From NCBI RefSeq assembly GCF_010435915.1, contig NZ_JAAFZH010000017.1:1-64000 (forward strand): a stretch of DNA of 64,000 bases, written 5' to 3'. A model generated the notes under the pieces. That model was not told the origin of the DNA and did no database searches. It saw nothing but the letters and a program-made list of their open reading frames with translations. Below, piece by piece: positions 18,156-26,800 of the stretch (position 1 is its first letter; each line of letters opens with the position of its first letter). Origin of the DNA: Spirosoma terrae. GTDB lineage: Bacteria > Bacteroidota > Bacteroidia > Cytophagales > Spirosomataceae. A program made the position numbers and the translations under genes.

Positions 18156-18233
18156 TAAGTTTTCAGTTTTCAGTTTTCAGTAGGTAAACCAAATTTTAAG
18201 GCCAGCCACTGAAAACCAAAAACTAAAAACTAT
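18156..18233. repeat. palindromic TTTTCAG-type repeat filling the ribH-lysC gap
   Basis: The left part is a short tandem repeat of TTTTCAG (three units) and the right part is its imperfect complement (ACTGAAAACCAAAAACTAAA), with about 25 bases between. The right end runs into the ribH stop codon (TAG on the minus strand followed by TTTTTAGTTTTTGG). The same wording recurs widely in intergenic DNA of Bacteroidota by my recollection, so it is probably a dispersed repeat. Confidence 0.65.
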
Positions 18234-18736
18234 TTAAACTGAAACGAATAAACTTGTTGTTGTAGACCAAGCATTTTGATGGCCGTAATAGCCGCTTCGT
18301 CGCCTTTATTGCCATGTTTGCCACCCGCCCGATCGAGAGCCTGTTCCTGGTTATTAGGCGTTAGAACACCAAAAATAACCGGCTTACCCGTTTTTAGACT
18401 AACATTCGTCAGCCCCTGAGCCACGGCATGATTGATGTAGTCATTGTGTTTAGTTTCGCCCTGAATTACGCATCCAATGGCAATAATAGCATCTATATCC
18501 GCTCGTTGGGCAAACCACTGCGCTCCTAATGTGAGTTCATAACTGCCTGGTACGTTGCCTCGAATGATATTTTCAGCCTTGGCACCGTGCTGAAGCAGGG
18601 TTTTATAAGCGCCATCGAATAAGGCTTCGGTTACCTCGGTATTCCATTCTGAAACCAGAATTGCAAACCGTCGATGACTCACATCCGGGAGTTCATCCGT
18701 TGAAAAAACACTAAGATTTTTGAGTTCAGTGGCCAT
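18230..18736 (-). CDS. ribH: 6,7-dimethyl-8-ribityllumazine synthase
   Basis: 168 aa, normal RibH length. It condenses 5-amino-6-ribitylamino-uracil with dihydroxybutanone phosphate, the penultimate riboflavin step, as an icosahedral or pentameric assembly. Diagnostic segments are VSEWNTEVTEAL (pyrimidine site), NVPGSYELT and GCVIQGETKHNDYI (phosphate and catalytic histidine region). No FMN riboswitch is visible upstream and no other rib gene is nearby. Confidence 0.95.
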   Translation of the reverse strand: MATELKNLSVFSTDELPDVSHRRFAILVSEWNTEVTEALFDGAYKTLLQHGAKAENIIRGNVPGSYELTLGAQWFAQRADIDAIIAIGCVIQGETKHNDYINHAVAQGLTNVSLKTGKPVIFGVLTPNNQEQALDRAGGKHGNKGDEAAITAIKMLGLQQQVYSFQFK

Positions 18737-18841
18737 TGGTTGGAAATTATTATCTGATTGTTCCGCTGATGCGGTCGGTATTTACACGATTGTGCAATGC
18801 TTATCGTAGAGCTATCCTTCGATTCCCGTAAATCGGATACG

Positions 18842-18874
18842 AAAAAAGGACAAAACCTGTCGGCTTTGTCCTTT
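18842..18874 (-). terminator. rho-independent terminator of the TPR-protein gene
   Basis: Read on the minus strand, AAAGGACAAA and TTTGTCCTTT pair around a ~10-base loop and are followed by a T-run (the A-run at 18842-18847). It separates the TPR gene from ribH. Confidence 0.7.
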
Positions 18875-18899
18875 GCGGTATTGATGTGTTCAAGTACGC

Positions 18900-19595
18900 C
18901 TACGACTCGCCGACCGTTGCTTCGAGCACGGATTTATACTTCTTAGCAGTAAGAGCTTCAGGCGATTGTGGATACTTCTCGATAATTGTATTGTAAGCTT
19001 CCAAAGCTTTATCGTTCTGCTTAGCCGCTTCAAATGTAATGGCCAGCTTCAGAAGATAAACTGGCGTATACGATTTATTGGGCTTATAATCAGCTGCTTT
19101 CTGGTAATAATCGGCTGCTTCATCATAACTTTTCTTTTCAGAATAAGCATCGCCGATGAGCGCATAGGCCCGAGCCTGCACCAACAGATCAGAAGCACTG
19201 AAAGCCTTCAGACGCTCAATAGCTTCGTCATATTTTCCCTGCTTAACCAGAATAGCGCCAGCATAAAACTCGGCCTGATTACCTGCATCCGTTGGGCCAA
19301 AATTATCAGCAACTGCTTTGAAGCCTGGATTTTTACCGTCGCCGTCAATCGCTTTTTTCAGCGAATCAGCTTCAGCCTGGTATACAGATGGGAACAGTTC
19401 GATCTGTGCCGTTTCGTCCTGGCTACCAACGTAGTAGCGATAGCCGAAATAGCCAACAACTAGTAATACGATGCCACCCAGTACGCCCAGGACGATATTT
19501 CGGTTTTGTTGGACGAAATCACCAACGTCCTCTAATCTCCCCTCAAGTGCGTCTGAATCTTCCAAAAAATCCAGTCCGCTATTCTTTTTGCTCAT
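18900..19595 (-). CDS. membrane-anchored TPR protein (YfgM-like)
   Basis: 231 aa. A short acidic cytoplasmic head is followed by one membrane helix at residues ~34-52 (IVLGVLGGIVLLVVGYFGY) and then a periplasmic TPR array: repeats are visible around GKYDEAIERLKAF, ARAYALIGDAYSEKKSYDEAADYY and LLKLAITFEAAKQNDKALEAY. This architecture matches the tetratricopeptide anchor proteins of the YfgM class, which help periplasmic folding at the translocon, but the precise role in Bacteroidota is not known. It stands alone with its own terminator. Confidence 0.83.
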   Translation of the reverse strand: MSKKNSGLDFLEDSDALEGRLEDVGDFVQQNRNIVLGVLGGIVLLVVGYFGYRYYVGSQDETAQIELFPSVYQAEADSLKKAIDGDGKNPGFKAVADNFGPTDAGNQAEFYAGAILVKQGKYDEAIERLKAFSASDLLVQARAYALIGDAYSEKKSYDEAADYYQKAADYKPNKSYTPVYLLKLAITFEAAKQNDKALEAYNTIIEKYPQSPEALTAKKYKSVLEATVGES

Positions 19596-19679
19596 TTGTT
19601 TGCAATTTGGACTGCAAAATTAGGAATATTTGTTATTGCGGAAAAGCGTAAGCCTCAAAAGTTTACAGAAGTTGCTGTA

Positions 19680-19910
19680 TTATATCGCAATATCTCGAAC
19701 AGCCATCACTTCTGAGGAACGAACGGGACGTATCTGATGGGCCAATAAGGTCTCTATGGCGATAGCCTCCCCGGTCAATGTAACGAACTCCACTTCAAAG
19801 GCTTTTCCCTCACTATAAACGGTTAAAATCGTACCAACGTCGCCTGCTTTCAAACGGCCGTCAGTCATATCTTCCTGTAAAACAACTAAATCAAACTCAT
19901 TCATACACAA
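19680..19910 (-). CDS. DUF4926 protein
   Basis: 76 aa. The text DLVVLQEDM, GDVGTILTVY and AFEVEFVTLTGEAIAIETL matches the small SH3-like DUF4926 family, often found near toxin-antitoxin or nuclease genes but of unknown function. Here it stands alone, divergent from the riboswitch-controlled receptor. The second methionine (residue 3) could be the true start. Confidence 0.72.
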   Translation of the reverse strand: MCMNEFDLVVLQEDMTDGRLKAGDVGTILTVYSEGKAFEVEFVTLTGEAIAIETLLAHQIRPVRSSEVMAVRDIAI

Positions 19911-19950
19911 AAAGCACTAATTCAGAAATAGAAACGTATAGGATAGAATC

Positions 19951-19978
19951 TTGTTTTGTTAAAATAAAGTTAACTTTG
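19951..19978 (+). promoter_or_regulatory. promoter of the TPP-riboswitch transcript
   Basis: TTG at 19951-19953 and TAACTTTG at 19971-19978 fit the Bacteroidota TTG...TANNTTTG promoter with a slightly short 17-base spacer. It lies just before the riboswitch aptamer, so the leader would be almost entirely aptamer plus expression platform. Confidence 0.55.
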
Positions 19979-19987
19979 CCCAGCTAA

Positions 19988-20066
19988 TCTTCTAGGGGTG
20001 CCTCATAACAACGGGCTGAGATTATACCCATTGAACCTGCGCGGGTAATGCCGCGAAGGGAAATGT
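19988..20066 (+). promoter_or_regulatory. TPP (THI-box) riboswitch
   Basis: The conserved THI blocks appear in order: AGGGGTGCC, GGGCTGAGATTATACCC, TTGAACCTG, and GCGGGTAATGCCGCGAAGGGAA. These form the pyrimidine-sensing CUGAGA arm and the pyrophosphate-sensing arm of the thiamine pyrophosphate aptamer. A perfect 18-base palindrome, TCACAGAACGTTCTGTGA, follows at 20069-20086 and is a candidate expression platform. The regulated gene is the TonB-dependent receptor starting at 20159, so TPP should switch the receptor off. Confidence 0.95.
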
Positions 20067-20158
20067 ATTCACAGAACGTTCTGTGATAGCTTTAACACCA
20101 ACCATATTTGACCAAAGGTAGGTCTGACCCCTTGCCTATCGTAACTATTTTTCGACCA

Positions 20159-22570
20159 ATGAAAAAAGCTACGACTGGGCTGGTCCGTTTTTGCGGGCAT
20201 GCCGTCTATTTACTGCTTTTTACAACGTTATTGTTGTTCGTATCTTCATCTGCCTGGGCGCAGTTTTCCATCTCAGGTTCTGTTAACGATGCTGATGGCG
20301 GAACACTTCCTGGCGCTGCTATTACGATAGAAGGAACGTATAAAGGAACTTTTACTGATGCACAGGGCGCATTTCAGCTAAGTAATGTAAAATCAGGCCC
20401 TTTATCCATCCGGGTGTCGCTGCTTGGCTACGAAGCCCAGAGTCAAACCCTTGATCTTACTCAAAACGCTACGTTATCATTTCGTCTACAAAAAACAGCG
20501 GTGGCTGTTGATGAAGTAGTGGTAAGTGCTACACGGGCTAATCAAAAATCGGCTATTGCCTATAGTGACGTAACACGTAAGGATTTAGACAAGCTCAATC
20601 TGGGGCAGGATATTCCGCAACTGCTCAATTTCACGCCTTCAATTGTAACAACTTCTGATGCGGGTGCTGGGGTCGGCTACACAGGCATCCGTATCCGCGG
20701 GTCCGATGCTACGCGGGTGAACGTTACGTTAAATGGTATTCCTTATAACGATGCCGAATCGCAGGGAACGTTTTTCGTGAATATGGGCGATTTTGCGTCT
20801 TCTGTAAGTAGCATTCAGATACAGCGGGGCGTTGGTACATCGACCAACGGTGCCGGTGCTTTTGGCGCATCGATCAATATTCAGACGAACAAACTCGAAA
20901 AAAAACCGTATGCCGAAACTAATATATCGGGTGGTTCTTTCGGAACACGTAAAGTAAATGTCCTGGCCGGAACAGGCTTGCTGAATAATCACTTCGTTCT
21001 GGATGCCCGATTGTCTAAAATTTACTCGGACGGCTACGTTGACCGGGCCTTCTCCGATCTGCGGTCATTTTATATTTCTGGCGGTTACTACACGAAGAAG
21101 AGCTTCTTTCGGCTCAATGTGTTTTCTGGTCAGGAACAGACGTATCAATCGTGGGGAGGAGTGCCGCAGGAGTTGCTAAAAACTAACCGTACCTACAATC
21201 CATATACGTACGACAACGAAACTGATAACTATCAGCAGGATAATTACCAGCTCATTACGTCGCACGAACTCAGTAAAAACTGGCGTTTAAACGTATCAGC
21301 CTTCTATACGAAAGGAAAAGGTTATTACGAACAGTACCGGCCTAACGACAAATTCAGTAATTATGGCTTGCCTAACGTAGTGATCGGCGACTCAACCATA
21401 AGTCGCACTGATATTATCAGACGTCGCTGGTTGAGTAACGATTTTTATGGTACTGTTTTCTCGCTCGATTATAATGGATTTGGTAAACTGACGGCCAACG
21501 TCGGTGGTGGCTGGAATACATATCAGGGTGGACACTACGGCGAGATTATCTGGGCTCGTATTGCCGGAAATACAACGATTCGGGATCGCTACTACAATGA
21601 TGATGCGACCAAACGTGATGTCAACCTGTATGCAAAAGCGTTCTATCAGTTCACTAAAGAACTTAATGCTTTCGTGGATGTGCAGGTACGAACAATCGAT
21701 TACTCCTTTCTGGGTTTCAATAGCCAGTTACAAAACGTTCAGCAGGACGCTAAACTGACCTTTTTCAATCCAAAAGCAGGCCTGACCTACACGCTCAATG
21801 ATGTCAGTACCATTTATGGATCAGTCAGTGTAGGACATCGCGAACCGAACCGCGATGATTATACCCAATCGACTCCCCAAAGCAGACCTAAAGCCGAGCG
21901 GCTCATTGACTATGAAGCCGGGTATAAGATTCAGACAGCACAGTTGGCGTTTACTGTTAATGCGTACTACATGAATTATCGGAATCAGTTGGTATTGTCA
22001 GGCCAGCTAAACGACGTTGGGGCCTATAATCGGGTTAATATCCCAACCAGTTATCGTGCCGGGGTAGAACTGGAAGCAGGGGCAAGACTAGCTAAACAGC
22101 TTCGCTGGAATATTAACGCTACGTTCAGTCGAAACAAGGTTCGGAATTTCACCGAATACCTCGATAACTTTGACACGGGTTTGCAGGAAAGCCGCCAATA
22201 TAGCCAGACTGACATTTCGTTTTCACCAAACGTAATTGCTGGATCACAACTGCTGTTTACGCCCGCCAAAGGGCTAGAGTTGGGACTGCTATCAAAATAT
22301 GTTGGGAAGCAGTATCTGGATAATACCTCTAACGAAAGCCGAAAACTGAACGACTATTTTACGAATGATATTCGGCTCATTTATACTATTAAGCCCAAAT
22401 TTGCTCAAGAAATCGCGTTTACTATTCTTTTCAACAACGTATTGAACGAATTGTACGAATCGAACGGCTACACCTATGCTTATATTTCCGAAGGCCGGGT
22501 AACTGCCGACAACGGTTATTACCCACAGGCAGGACGCAACTTCCTGGCAGGCGTACGAGTACGTTTCTGA
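20159..22570 (+). CDS. TonB-dependent outer-membrane receptor, predicted thiamine or thiamine-precursor uptake
   Basis: 803 aa from the ATG at 20159; a TTG-initiated frame from 20108 would run through the leader and is rejected. A signal peptide (ends near AWAQ) is followed by a carboxypeptidase-like beta-sandwich (GSVNDADGGTLPGAAITIEG), a TonB box region, the plug (RIRGSDATRVNVTLNGIPYND) and a 22-strand barrel closing with AGVRVRF. The TPP riboswitch directly upstream is the evidence for the substrate; receptors under THI elements have been predicted as thiamine transporters in this phylum. No inner-membrane thiamine permease is next to it. The stop codon lies at the edge of a palindromic repeat. 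Confidence 0.92.
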   Translation: MKKATTGLVRFCGHAVYLLLFTTLLLFVSSSAWAQFSISGSVNDADGGTLPGAAITIEGTYKGTFTDAQGAFQLSNVKSGPLSIRVSLLGYEAQSQTLDLTQNATLSFRLQKTAVAVDEVVVSATRANQKSAIAYSDVTRKDLDKLNLGQDIPQLLNFTPSIVTTSDAGAGVGYTGIRIRGSDATRVNVTLNGIPYNDAESQGTFFVNMGDFASSVSSIQIQRGVGTSTNGAGAFGASINIQTNKLEKKPYAETNISGGSFGTRKVNVLAGTGLLNNHFVLDARLSKIYSDGYVDRAFSDLRSFYISGGYYTKKSFFRLNVFSGQEQTYQSWGGVPQELLKTNRTYNPYTYDNETDNYQQDNYQLITSHELSKNWRLNVSAFYTKGKGYYEQYRPNDKFSNYGLPNVVIGDSTISRTDIIRRRWLSNDFYGTVFSLDYNGFGKLTANVGGGWNTYQGGHYGEIIWARIAGNTTIRDRYYNDDATKRDVNLYAKAFYQFTKELNAFVDVQVRTIDYSFLGFNSQLQNVQQDAKLTFFNPKAGLTYTLNDVSTIYGSVSVGHREPNRDDYTQSTPQSRPKAERLIDYEAGYKIQTAQLAFTVNAYYMNYRNQLVLSGQLNDVGAYNRVNIPTSYRAGVELEAGARLAKQLRWNINATFSRNKVRNFTEYLDNFDTGLQESRQYSQTDISFSPNVIAGSQLLFTPAKGLELGLLSKYVGKQYLDNTSNESRKLNDYFTNDIRLIYTIKPKFAQEIAFTILFNNVLNELYESNGYTYAYISEGRVTADNGYYPQAGRNFLAGVRVRF

Positions 22571-22678
22571 CCAGAATTTTTATGATTTTACTGACTGACT
22601 CTGATTTCTTTTTCGCTTCAAAGAAGTGCTTGAATCAACTAAATCAAAGTCAGTCAGTAAAATCATAAAAATCCCGGT
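22571..22678. repeat. palindromic element A (conserved apical hairpin, conserved ends)
   Basis: Arms of about 36 bases (ATTTTTATGATTTTACTGAC and its continuation) pair almost perfectly; one mismatch is visible. The ~33-base loop contains GCTTCAAAGAAGTGCTTGA, itself a small CTTC-AAA-GAAG hairpin. The ends read CCAGAATT and AATCCCGGTTT. It begins at the first base after the receptor stop codon and reaches the stop of the convergent PLP-enzyme gene. Elements at 49896-50005 and 51055-51172 share its loop and ends. Confidence 0.85.
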
Positions 22679-23815
22679 TTAGATAGCCTGATCCAGATCC
22701 TGAATTAAATCGTCTATATCTTCTATGCCTACGCTTAGGCGAATAAGCGTATCCTTTAATCCGTTACGTTCCCGCTCAGCTTTTGGAATACTGGCGTGAG
22801 TCATACTGGCCGGATGCGTACACAGCGATTCGACTCCACCCAGCGATTCTCCCAATGAAAATACCTTGAAGCTTTCCATAACCCGAACCGCTTCAGGCAT
22901 CGAGTCGCCTTTTAATTCAAAAGACAGCATCCCTCCAAATCCTCTCATCTGCTTTTTCGCCAGTTCATAACCTGGATTCGATTCCAGCCCCGGATAATAC
23001 ACCTGGCCTACCTTAGGATGTTCTTGTAAATAGCGGGCAACCTGAAGGGCATTTTCGCAATGGCGCTGCATACGAACATGCAATGTTTTAATACCACGTA
23101 GCACCAGAAAACAGTCTTGAGGACCTGGTACCGCACCGCAGGCATTCTGAATGAACGCTAAACGCTGGGCGGTTTCTTCATCATTCAACACAATGGCACC
23201 CATAACAGTATCAGAATGCCCACCCAAATATTTAGTAACGGAGTGCATAACCATATCGGCCCCCAGATCAAGCGGGTTTTGCAGATAAGGTGATGCAAAC
23301 GTATTGTCAACCACCAGTCGAATTTGATGGGCTTTGGTAATGGCTGCGATAGCCGTGATATCGACCAGACGTAACAGGGGATTAGTAGGGGTTTCGATCC
23401 AGACCATTTTAGTCGCTGGCGTAATGGCCGCTTCCAGATTGGCCGGGTTATCTAATCCGACAAACTTGAATGTCAGCCCAAACTCCTGAAAAACCCGCAC
23501 CATAATGCGATACGTACCACCATATAAATCATTGCTGGCAATGATCTCATCACCCGGCTTAAATAATTTCAGGATAGCATCAGTCGCGCCTAATCCCGAC
23601 GAATAGCAGATCCCATATTGTCCATTTTCAAGAGCAGCCAGGTTATTTTGCAGCACCGTTCGGGTCGGATTCTGTGTGCGGGCATATTCATAGCCTTTAT
23701 GTTTACCAGGCGACTCCTGTACGTAAGTCGATGTCTGATAAATAGGTGTCATAATAGCCCCTGTTGTCGGGTCTGGTTCAATGCCGGCATGTATGGCTTT
23801 CGTTCCAAATTTCAT
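22679..23815 (-). CDS. cystathionine gamma-synthase / lyase family PLP enzyme
   Basis: 378 aa Cys/Met-metabolism PLP enzyme. Seen: the N-terminal TKAIHAG, TPIYQTSTYVQ, the YARTQNPTR phosphate-binding segment, the lysine site HSVTKYLGGHSD and the C-terminal LCTHPASMTHA and RLSVGIED. The family includes cystathionine gamma-synthase (MetB), cystathionine gamma-lyase and O-acetylhomoserine sulfhydrylase. The short length and SLGGVESL segment fit MetB or the gamma-lyase; sequence alone does not separate them. It is convergent with the receptor and shares its intergenic palindrome. Confidence 0.9.
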   Translation of the reverse strand: MKFGTKAIHAGIEPDPTTGAIMTPIYQTSTYVQESPGKHKGYEYARTQNPTRTVLQNNLAALENGQYGICYSSGLGATDAILKLFKPGDEIIASNDLYGGTYRIMVRVFQEFGLTFKFVGLDNPANLEAAITPATKMVWIETPTNPLLRLVDITAIAAITKAHQIRLVVDNTFASPYLQNPLDLGADMVMHSVTKYLGGHSDTVMGAIVLNDEETAQRLAFIQNACGAVPGPQDCFLVLRGIKTLHVRMQRHCENALQVARYLQEHPKVGQVYYPGLESNPGYELAKKQMRGFGGMLSFELKGDSMPEAVRVMESFKVFSLGESLGGVESLCTHPASMTHASIPKAERERNGLKDTLIRLSVGIEDIDDLIQDLDQAI

Positions 23816-23900
23816 ACTCGAAAATAATAAAAGTAGTCAGTACGTTCCCCTCTGCTTCTATAAAGTAAACCAGAGGCACGCTCTTACAGTTTGATACTAC

Positions 23901-24578
23901 GTGAAATCATCTATTCTCAAATACATTACCGGTCCGGCCATTGCAGGCATACTTTTGTCGGTAACGCCCATCTTGTTCACGTCCGTCCTCTCCTATTACG
24001 CCATTGTTTATGAAACGATAATTGGACGTTTTTCGGGCTGGGAATGGGCACTTATTACGTTGATTTGCGCGATAACGTCAGCAGCTCTGACCCCGCCAAC
24101 CATGCTGGCCCTGCTTTTTGGCTATTTTCTGGGCTGGAAGGCTATAGTACCTCTTTTTCTGATTAATATGGGGGGGATTCTTTTTATTAATTTGCTGGTA
24201 CGCTGGATCAATCATGAGCGTTTTTTGAACTTTCTACGCCGTAATCCCAAGGCCCAATCCGTGCTGGACCGCATTCTGAATAAAGAGCTAGAGGTGATAT
24301 TTTTTGCGAAGCTCTCTCCCATTCTCCCATTTGGTTTAACGAACCTCCTCTTTGCGCTGTCAGGGGCTCAGCTAAAGAATATCCTACTGGGTGGGCTTCT
24401 TGGTATGATGCCTCGAACTTTACTGGCAATCTGGTCGGGGCACGAGGCACGGGAAATACGTACGCTACTGGAAGATCCAAACCAAAGTACTATTACGCAA
24501 ATTGTTATTATTGCGCTCATTCTGGTTTCTCTCGTTGGCCTATGGCAGGTTATCCAGCGAGCATTACAGAAAGATTAA
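23901..24578 (+). CDS. VTT-domain (DedA/TVP38-like) inner-membrane protein
   Basis: 225 aa with about five hydrophobic segments. The VTT/SNARE-associated pattern is seen in the re-entrant-like FGYFLGWKAIVPLFLINMGG and in FFAKLSPILPFGLTNLLFALSG, the second containing the proline-rich motif typical of the family. These proteins are linked to lipid scrambling and envelope homeostasis in relatives; role here is inferred. It begins at a GTG codon; no in-frame ATG lies near the N-terminal helix. Its stop overlaps the convergent hydrolase stop by 4 bases. Confidence 0.8.
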   Translation: MKSSILKYITGPAIAGILLSVTPILFTSVLSYYAIVYETIIGRFSGWEWALITLICAITSAALTPPTMLALLFGYFLGWKAIVPLFLINMGGILFINLLVRWINHERFLNFLRRNPKAQSVLDRILNKELEVIFFAKLSPILPFGLTNLLFALSGAQLKNILLGGLLGMMPRTLLAIWSGHEAREIRTLLEDPNQSTITQIVIIALILVSLVGLWQVIQRALQKD

Positions 24579-25384
24579 GGTGTACTTAGCTTTGCTCCGG
24601 TCAGTTCTATCAAACGATTGTGTCCTGTACGTAAAACGGTTAACTGGTACTGACTGAGCCCTCTGGTCAGTGGAAGAATATATCGACCTGGAATAATTCG
24701 ATCGAAAGCTCCGATAAAAAAATGAACAGCTACCGGGTGCTGATTCAGCAGTTGGCTAATTCTCTTCAGATCAGGTCGGATAAAACGAAATTCAACCCAG
24801 CTATTATACACCAGATCGCGCTGTTCAGACGTACTGAGCGATAGCTCAGCAAAACGCATTACGGTCCGATTCAACAGTCCTAAGCGGGTCAGTAGATGCC
24901 CAATTACATTAAGTACCGACAAATGGGCCAACACATACCGAAATAGTCCGCGACCAGCGCTGGTTGTAGTCGCTAACTCATACCAGATACTCCGTGTAAT
25001 ACCATCAGGAGCAATTAAAAACAACTCGTCGACTCGGTTAGAAAAACATTCTGCAGTAGCCAGCGCAAAACGACCTCCCATACTGAAACCCAGTAGAGAA
25101 AACCTGTCTACATGTTCACTAGTTAAAAAAGCATTGAGCATTTTTTGCCAATATGACTTGGTCAACAACTGGCTGGCATTGTATCGACTCTCACCGTGGA
25201 AAAACAAATCCACTGCTAAAATAGTGTATCGCTCACCGAGCGTTTTTTCCAGGTCTGTAAATACTTGTCCAGTCTGCCCAAAACCATGAAAAGCTAGCAG
25301 TGTTGATTTTCCGTACCCCAATCGCCGAAACCTTAATTGGTTATTCTCAAATTCGAACAGTTTACCACTGACGGCGCTAGTCAT
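24575..25384 (-). CDS. alpha/beta hydrolase
   Basis: 269 aa, cytosolic by absence of a signal. The fold motifs are LLAFHGFGQTG (oxyanion loop), the nucleophile elbow GFSMGG, the acid region FFIGAFDRIIP, and a late TGHNRL with the probable catalytic histidine. It resembles MhpC/BioH-like esterases; the substrate is not predictable. The gene is convergent with the VTT membrane protein and overlaps it by 4 bases. Confidence 0.8.
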   Translation of the reverse strand: MTSAVSGKLFEFENNQLRFRRLGYGKSTLLAFHGFGQTGQVFTDLEKTLGERYTILAVDLFFHGESRYNASQLLTKSYWQKMLNAFLTSEHVDRFSLLGFSMGGRFALATAECFSNRVDELFLIAPDGITRSIWYELATTTSAGRGLFRYVLAHLSVLNVIGHLLTRLGLLNRTVMRFAELSLSTSEQRDLVYNSWVEFRFIRPDLKRISQLLNQHPVAVHFFIGAFDRIIPGRYILPLTRGLSQYQLTVLRTGHNRLIELTGAKLSTP

Positions 25385-25552
25385 TGTTTTTGTAATCGTC
25401 TGAACTATTTATTTCTCACCCACAACCATTCACTCAGTAATCTACGCAAATATGGATAGGTTATCTTATAATAGTATGCAAGCATACCATTAATTCAACT
25501 TTTTCTTAACTTTACTTTATTCACAACAAGCGATTTTAAACAAACAATTCAG

Positions 25553-26722
25553 ATGGCAACGGCAGCGCTGGAGTTACAAGGATTGAATTTTAATTTATCA
25601 GAAGAACATCTGGCCGTCAAAGAAGCCGCTCGTTCTTTTGCACAGGACGAACTACTCCCCGGTGTTATTGATCGCGATAATGAAGCCAAGTTTCCAACCG
25701 AACAGGTGAAACGAATGGGAGAACTAGGTTTTCTGGGCATGATGGTATCACCCGAATATGGTGGCGGAGGTATGGACACGGTTTCGTATGTGCTGGCGAT
25801 GGAAGAAATCTCCAAAGTAGATGCGTCGTGTTCAGTTATTATGTCGGTAAATAACTCTCTTGTTTGTTATGGCTTAGAAGCGTATGGCTCCGAAGAGCAA
25901 AAGCAAACCTATCTAACACGTCTCGCAACCGGCGAAATTATTGGTGCTTTTTGTCTGTCCGAACCCGAAGCAGGGTCAGACGCTACGTCCCAATCGACCA
26001 CTGCCGAAGACAAAAGTGATCATTACTTATTAAACGGTACAAAGAATTGGATCACAAACGGAAACTCATCGAGCGTTTGTTTAGTGATTGCCCAAACCGA
26101 TCGGGAGAAAAAACACCGGGGCATTAATTGCCTGATTGTGGAAAAAGGATTGCCTGGTTTTGTGGTCGGAAAGAAAGAAGACAAGATGGGAATTCGGGCT
26201 TCAGATACCCATTCTCTTCTGTTTACCGATGTTAAAATACCTAAAGCGAACCGGATAGGTGACGATGGCTTTGGCTTTAAATTCGCCATGACAACGCTCA
26301 ACGGAGGTAGGATTGGTATTGCAGCTCAAGCATTGGGTATTGCGGCAGGTGCCTATGAATTAGCTCTGAACTATTCGCAGGAGCGAAGATCTTTCGGAAA
26401 GCAACTATTTGATCATCAAGCTATTCAATTCAAATTAGCCGAAATGGCTACAAAAATTGAAGCTGCTCGATTGCTCGTCTACAAAGCCGCTCGATTAAAA
26501 GATGAGCATAAAGATTACGTTCAGGCAGCGGCTATGGCTAAATTATTTGCTTCGGAAGTGGCCATGTGGGCCACCACTGAAGCCGTACAGATTCATGGTG
26601 GTTATGGCTACGTGAAAGAATTTCACGTGGAGCGTTTCATGCGCGACGCGAAAATTACTCAGATATATGAAGGTACGTCCGAAATCCAAAAACTAGTTAT
26701 AGCCCGCGAACTTATTCGCTAA
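25553..26722 (+). CDS. acyl-CoA dehydrogenase, short-chain type
   Basis: 389 aa FAD enzyme. Seen: the N-terminal helical domain starting with NFNLSEEHLAVKE, the FAD/substrate segment CLSEPEAGSDA, the NGTKNWITNG strand, the GRIGIAAQALGIA helix, QIHGGYGYVKEF and the catalytic glutamate in YEGTSEIQ near residue 373. It oxidises acyl-CoA to trans-2-enoyl-CoA and passes electrons to ETF; the closest architectural match is butyryl-CoA dehydrogenase. The gene stands alone, so a specific beta-oxidation operon is not visible. A possible TAACTTTA element at 25507 could serve as its -7 site. Confidence 0.93.
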   Translation: MATAALELQGLNFNLSEEHLAVKEAARSFAQDELLPGVIDRDNEAKFPTEQVKRMGELGFLGMMVSPEYGGGGMDTVSYVLAMEEISKVDASCSVIMSVNNSLVCYGLEAYGSEEQKQTYLTRLATGEIIGAFCLSEPEAGSDATSQSTTAEDKSDHYLLNGTKNWITNGNSSSVCLVIAQTDREKKHRGINCLIVEKGLPGFVVGKKEDKMGIRASDTHSLLFTDVKIPKANRIGDDGFGFKFAMTTLNGGRIGIAAQALGIAAGAYELALNYSQERRSFGKQLFDHQAIQFKLAEMATKIEAARLLVYKAARLKDEHKDYVQAAAMAKLFASEVAMWATTEAVQIHGGYGYVKEFHVERFMRDAKITQIYEGTSEIQKLVIARELIR

Positions 26723-26800
26723 GTATTTTCTTAGTAAAATAGAATTTTTCTTAAAGTATAGTGCGTGTTCGATAGAGATACGCACTATTTTTTTTATTTT

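Noticed and set aside
18156..18181. Short tandem TTTTCAG repeat as a CRISPR or VNTR
   Set aside because: Only three 7-base units with no spacers; better explained as one arm of a palindrome.
18966..19463. 165-codon open frame on the plus strand
   Set aside because: It is exactly antisense to the TPR protein gene, whose membrane helix and repeats are clear, and its product has no family features.
20108..20158. TTG start for the TPP-controlled receptor
   Set aside because: It adds residues before a normal signal peptide, and the ATG at 20159 is preferable.
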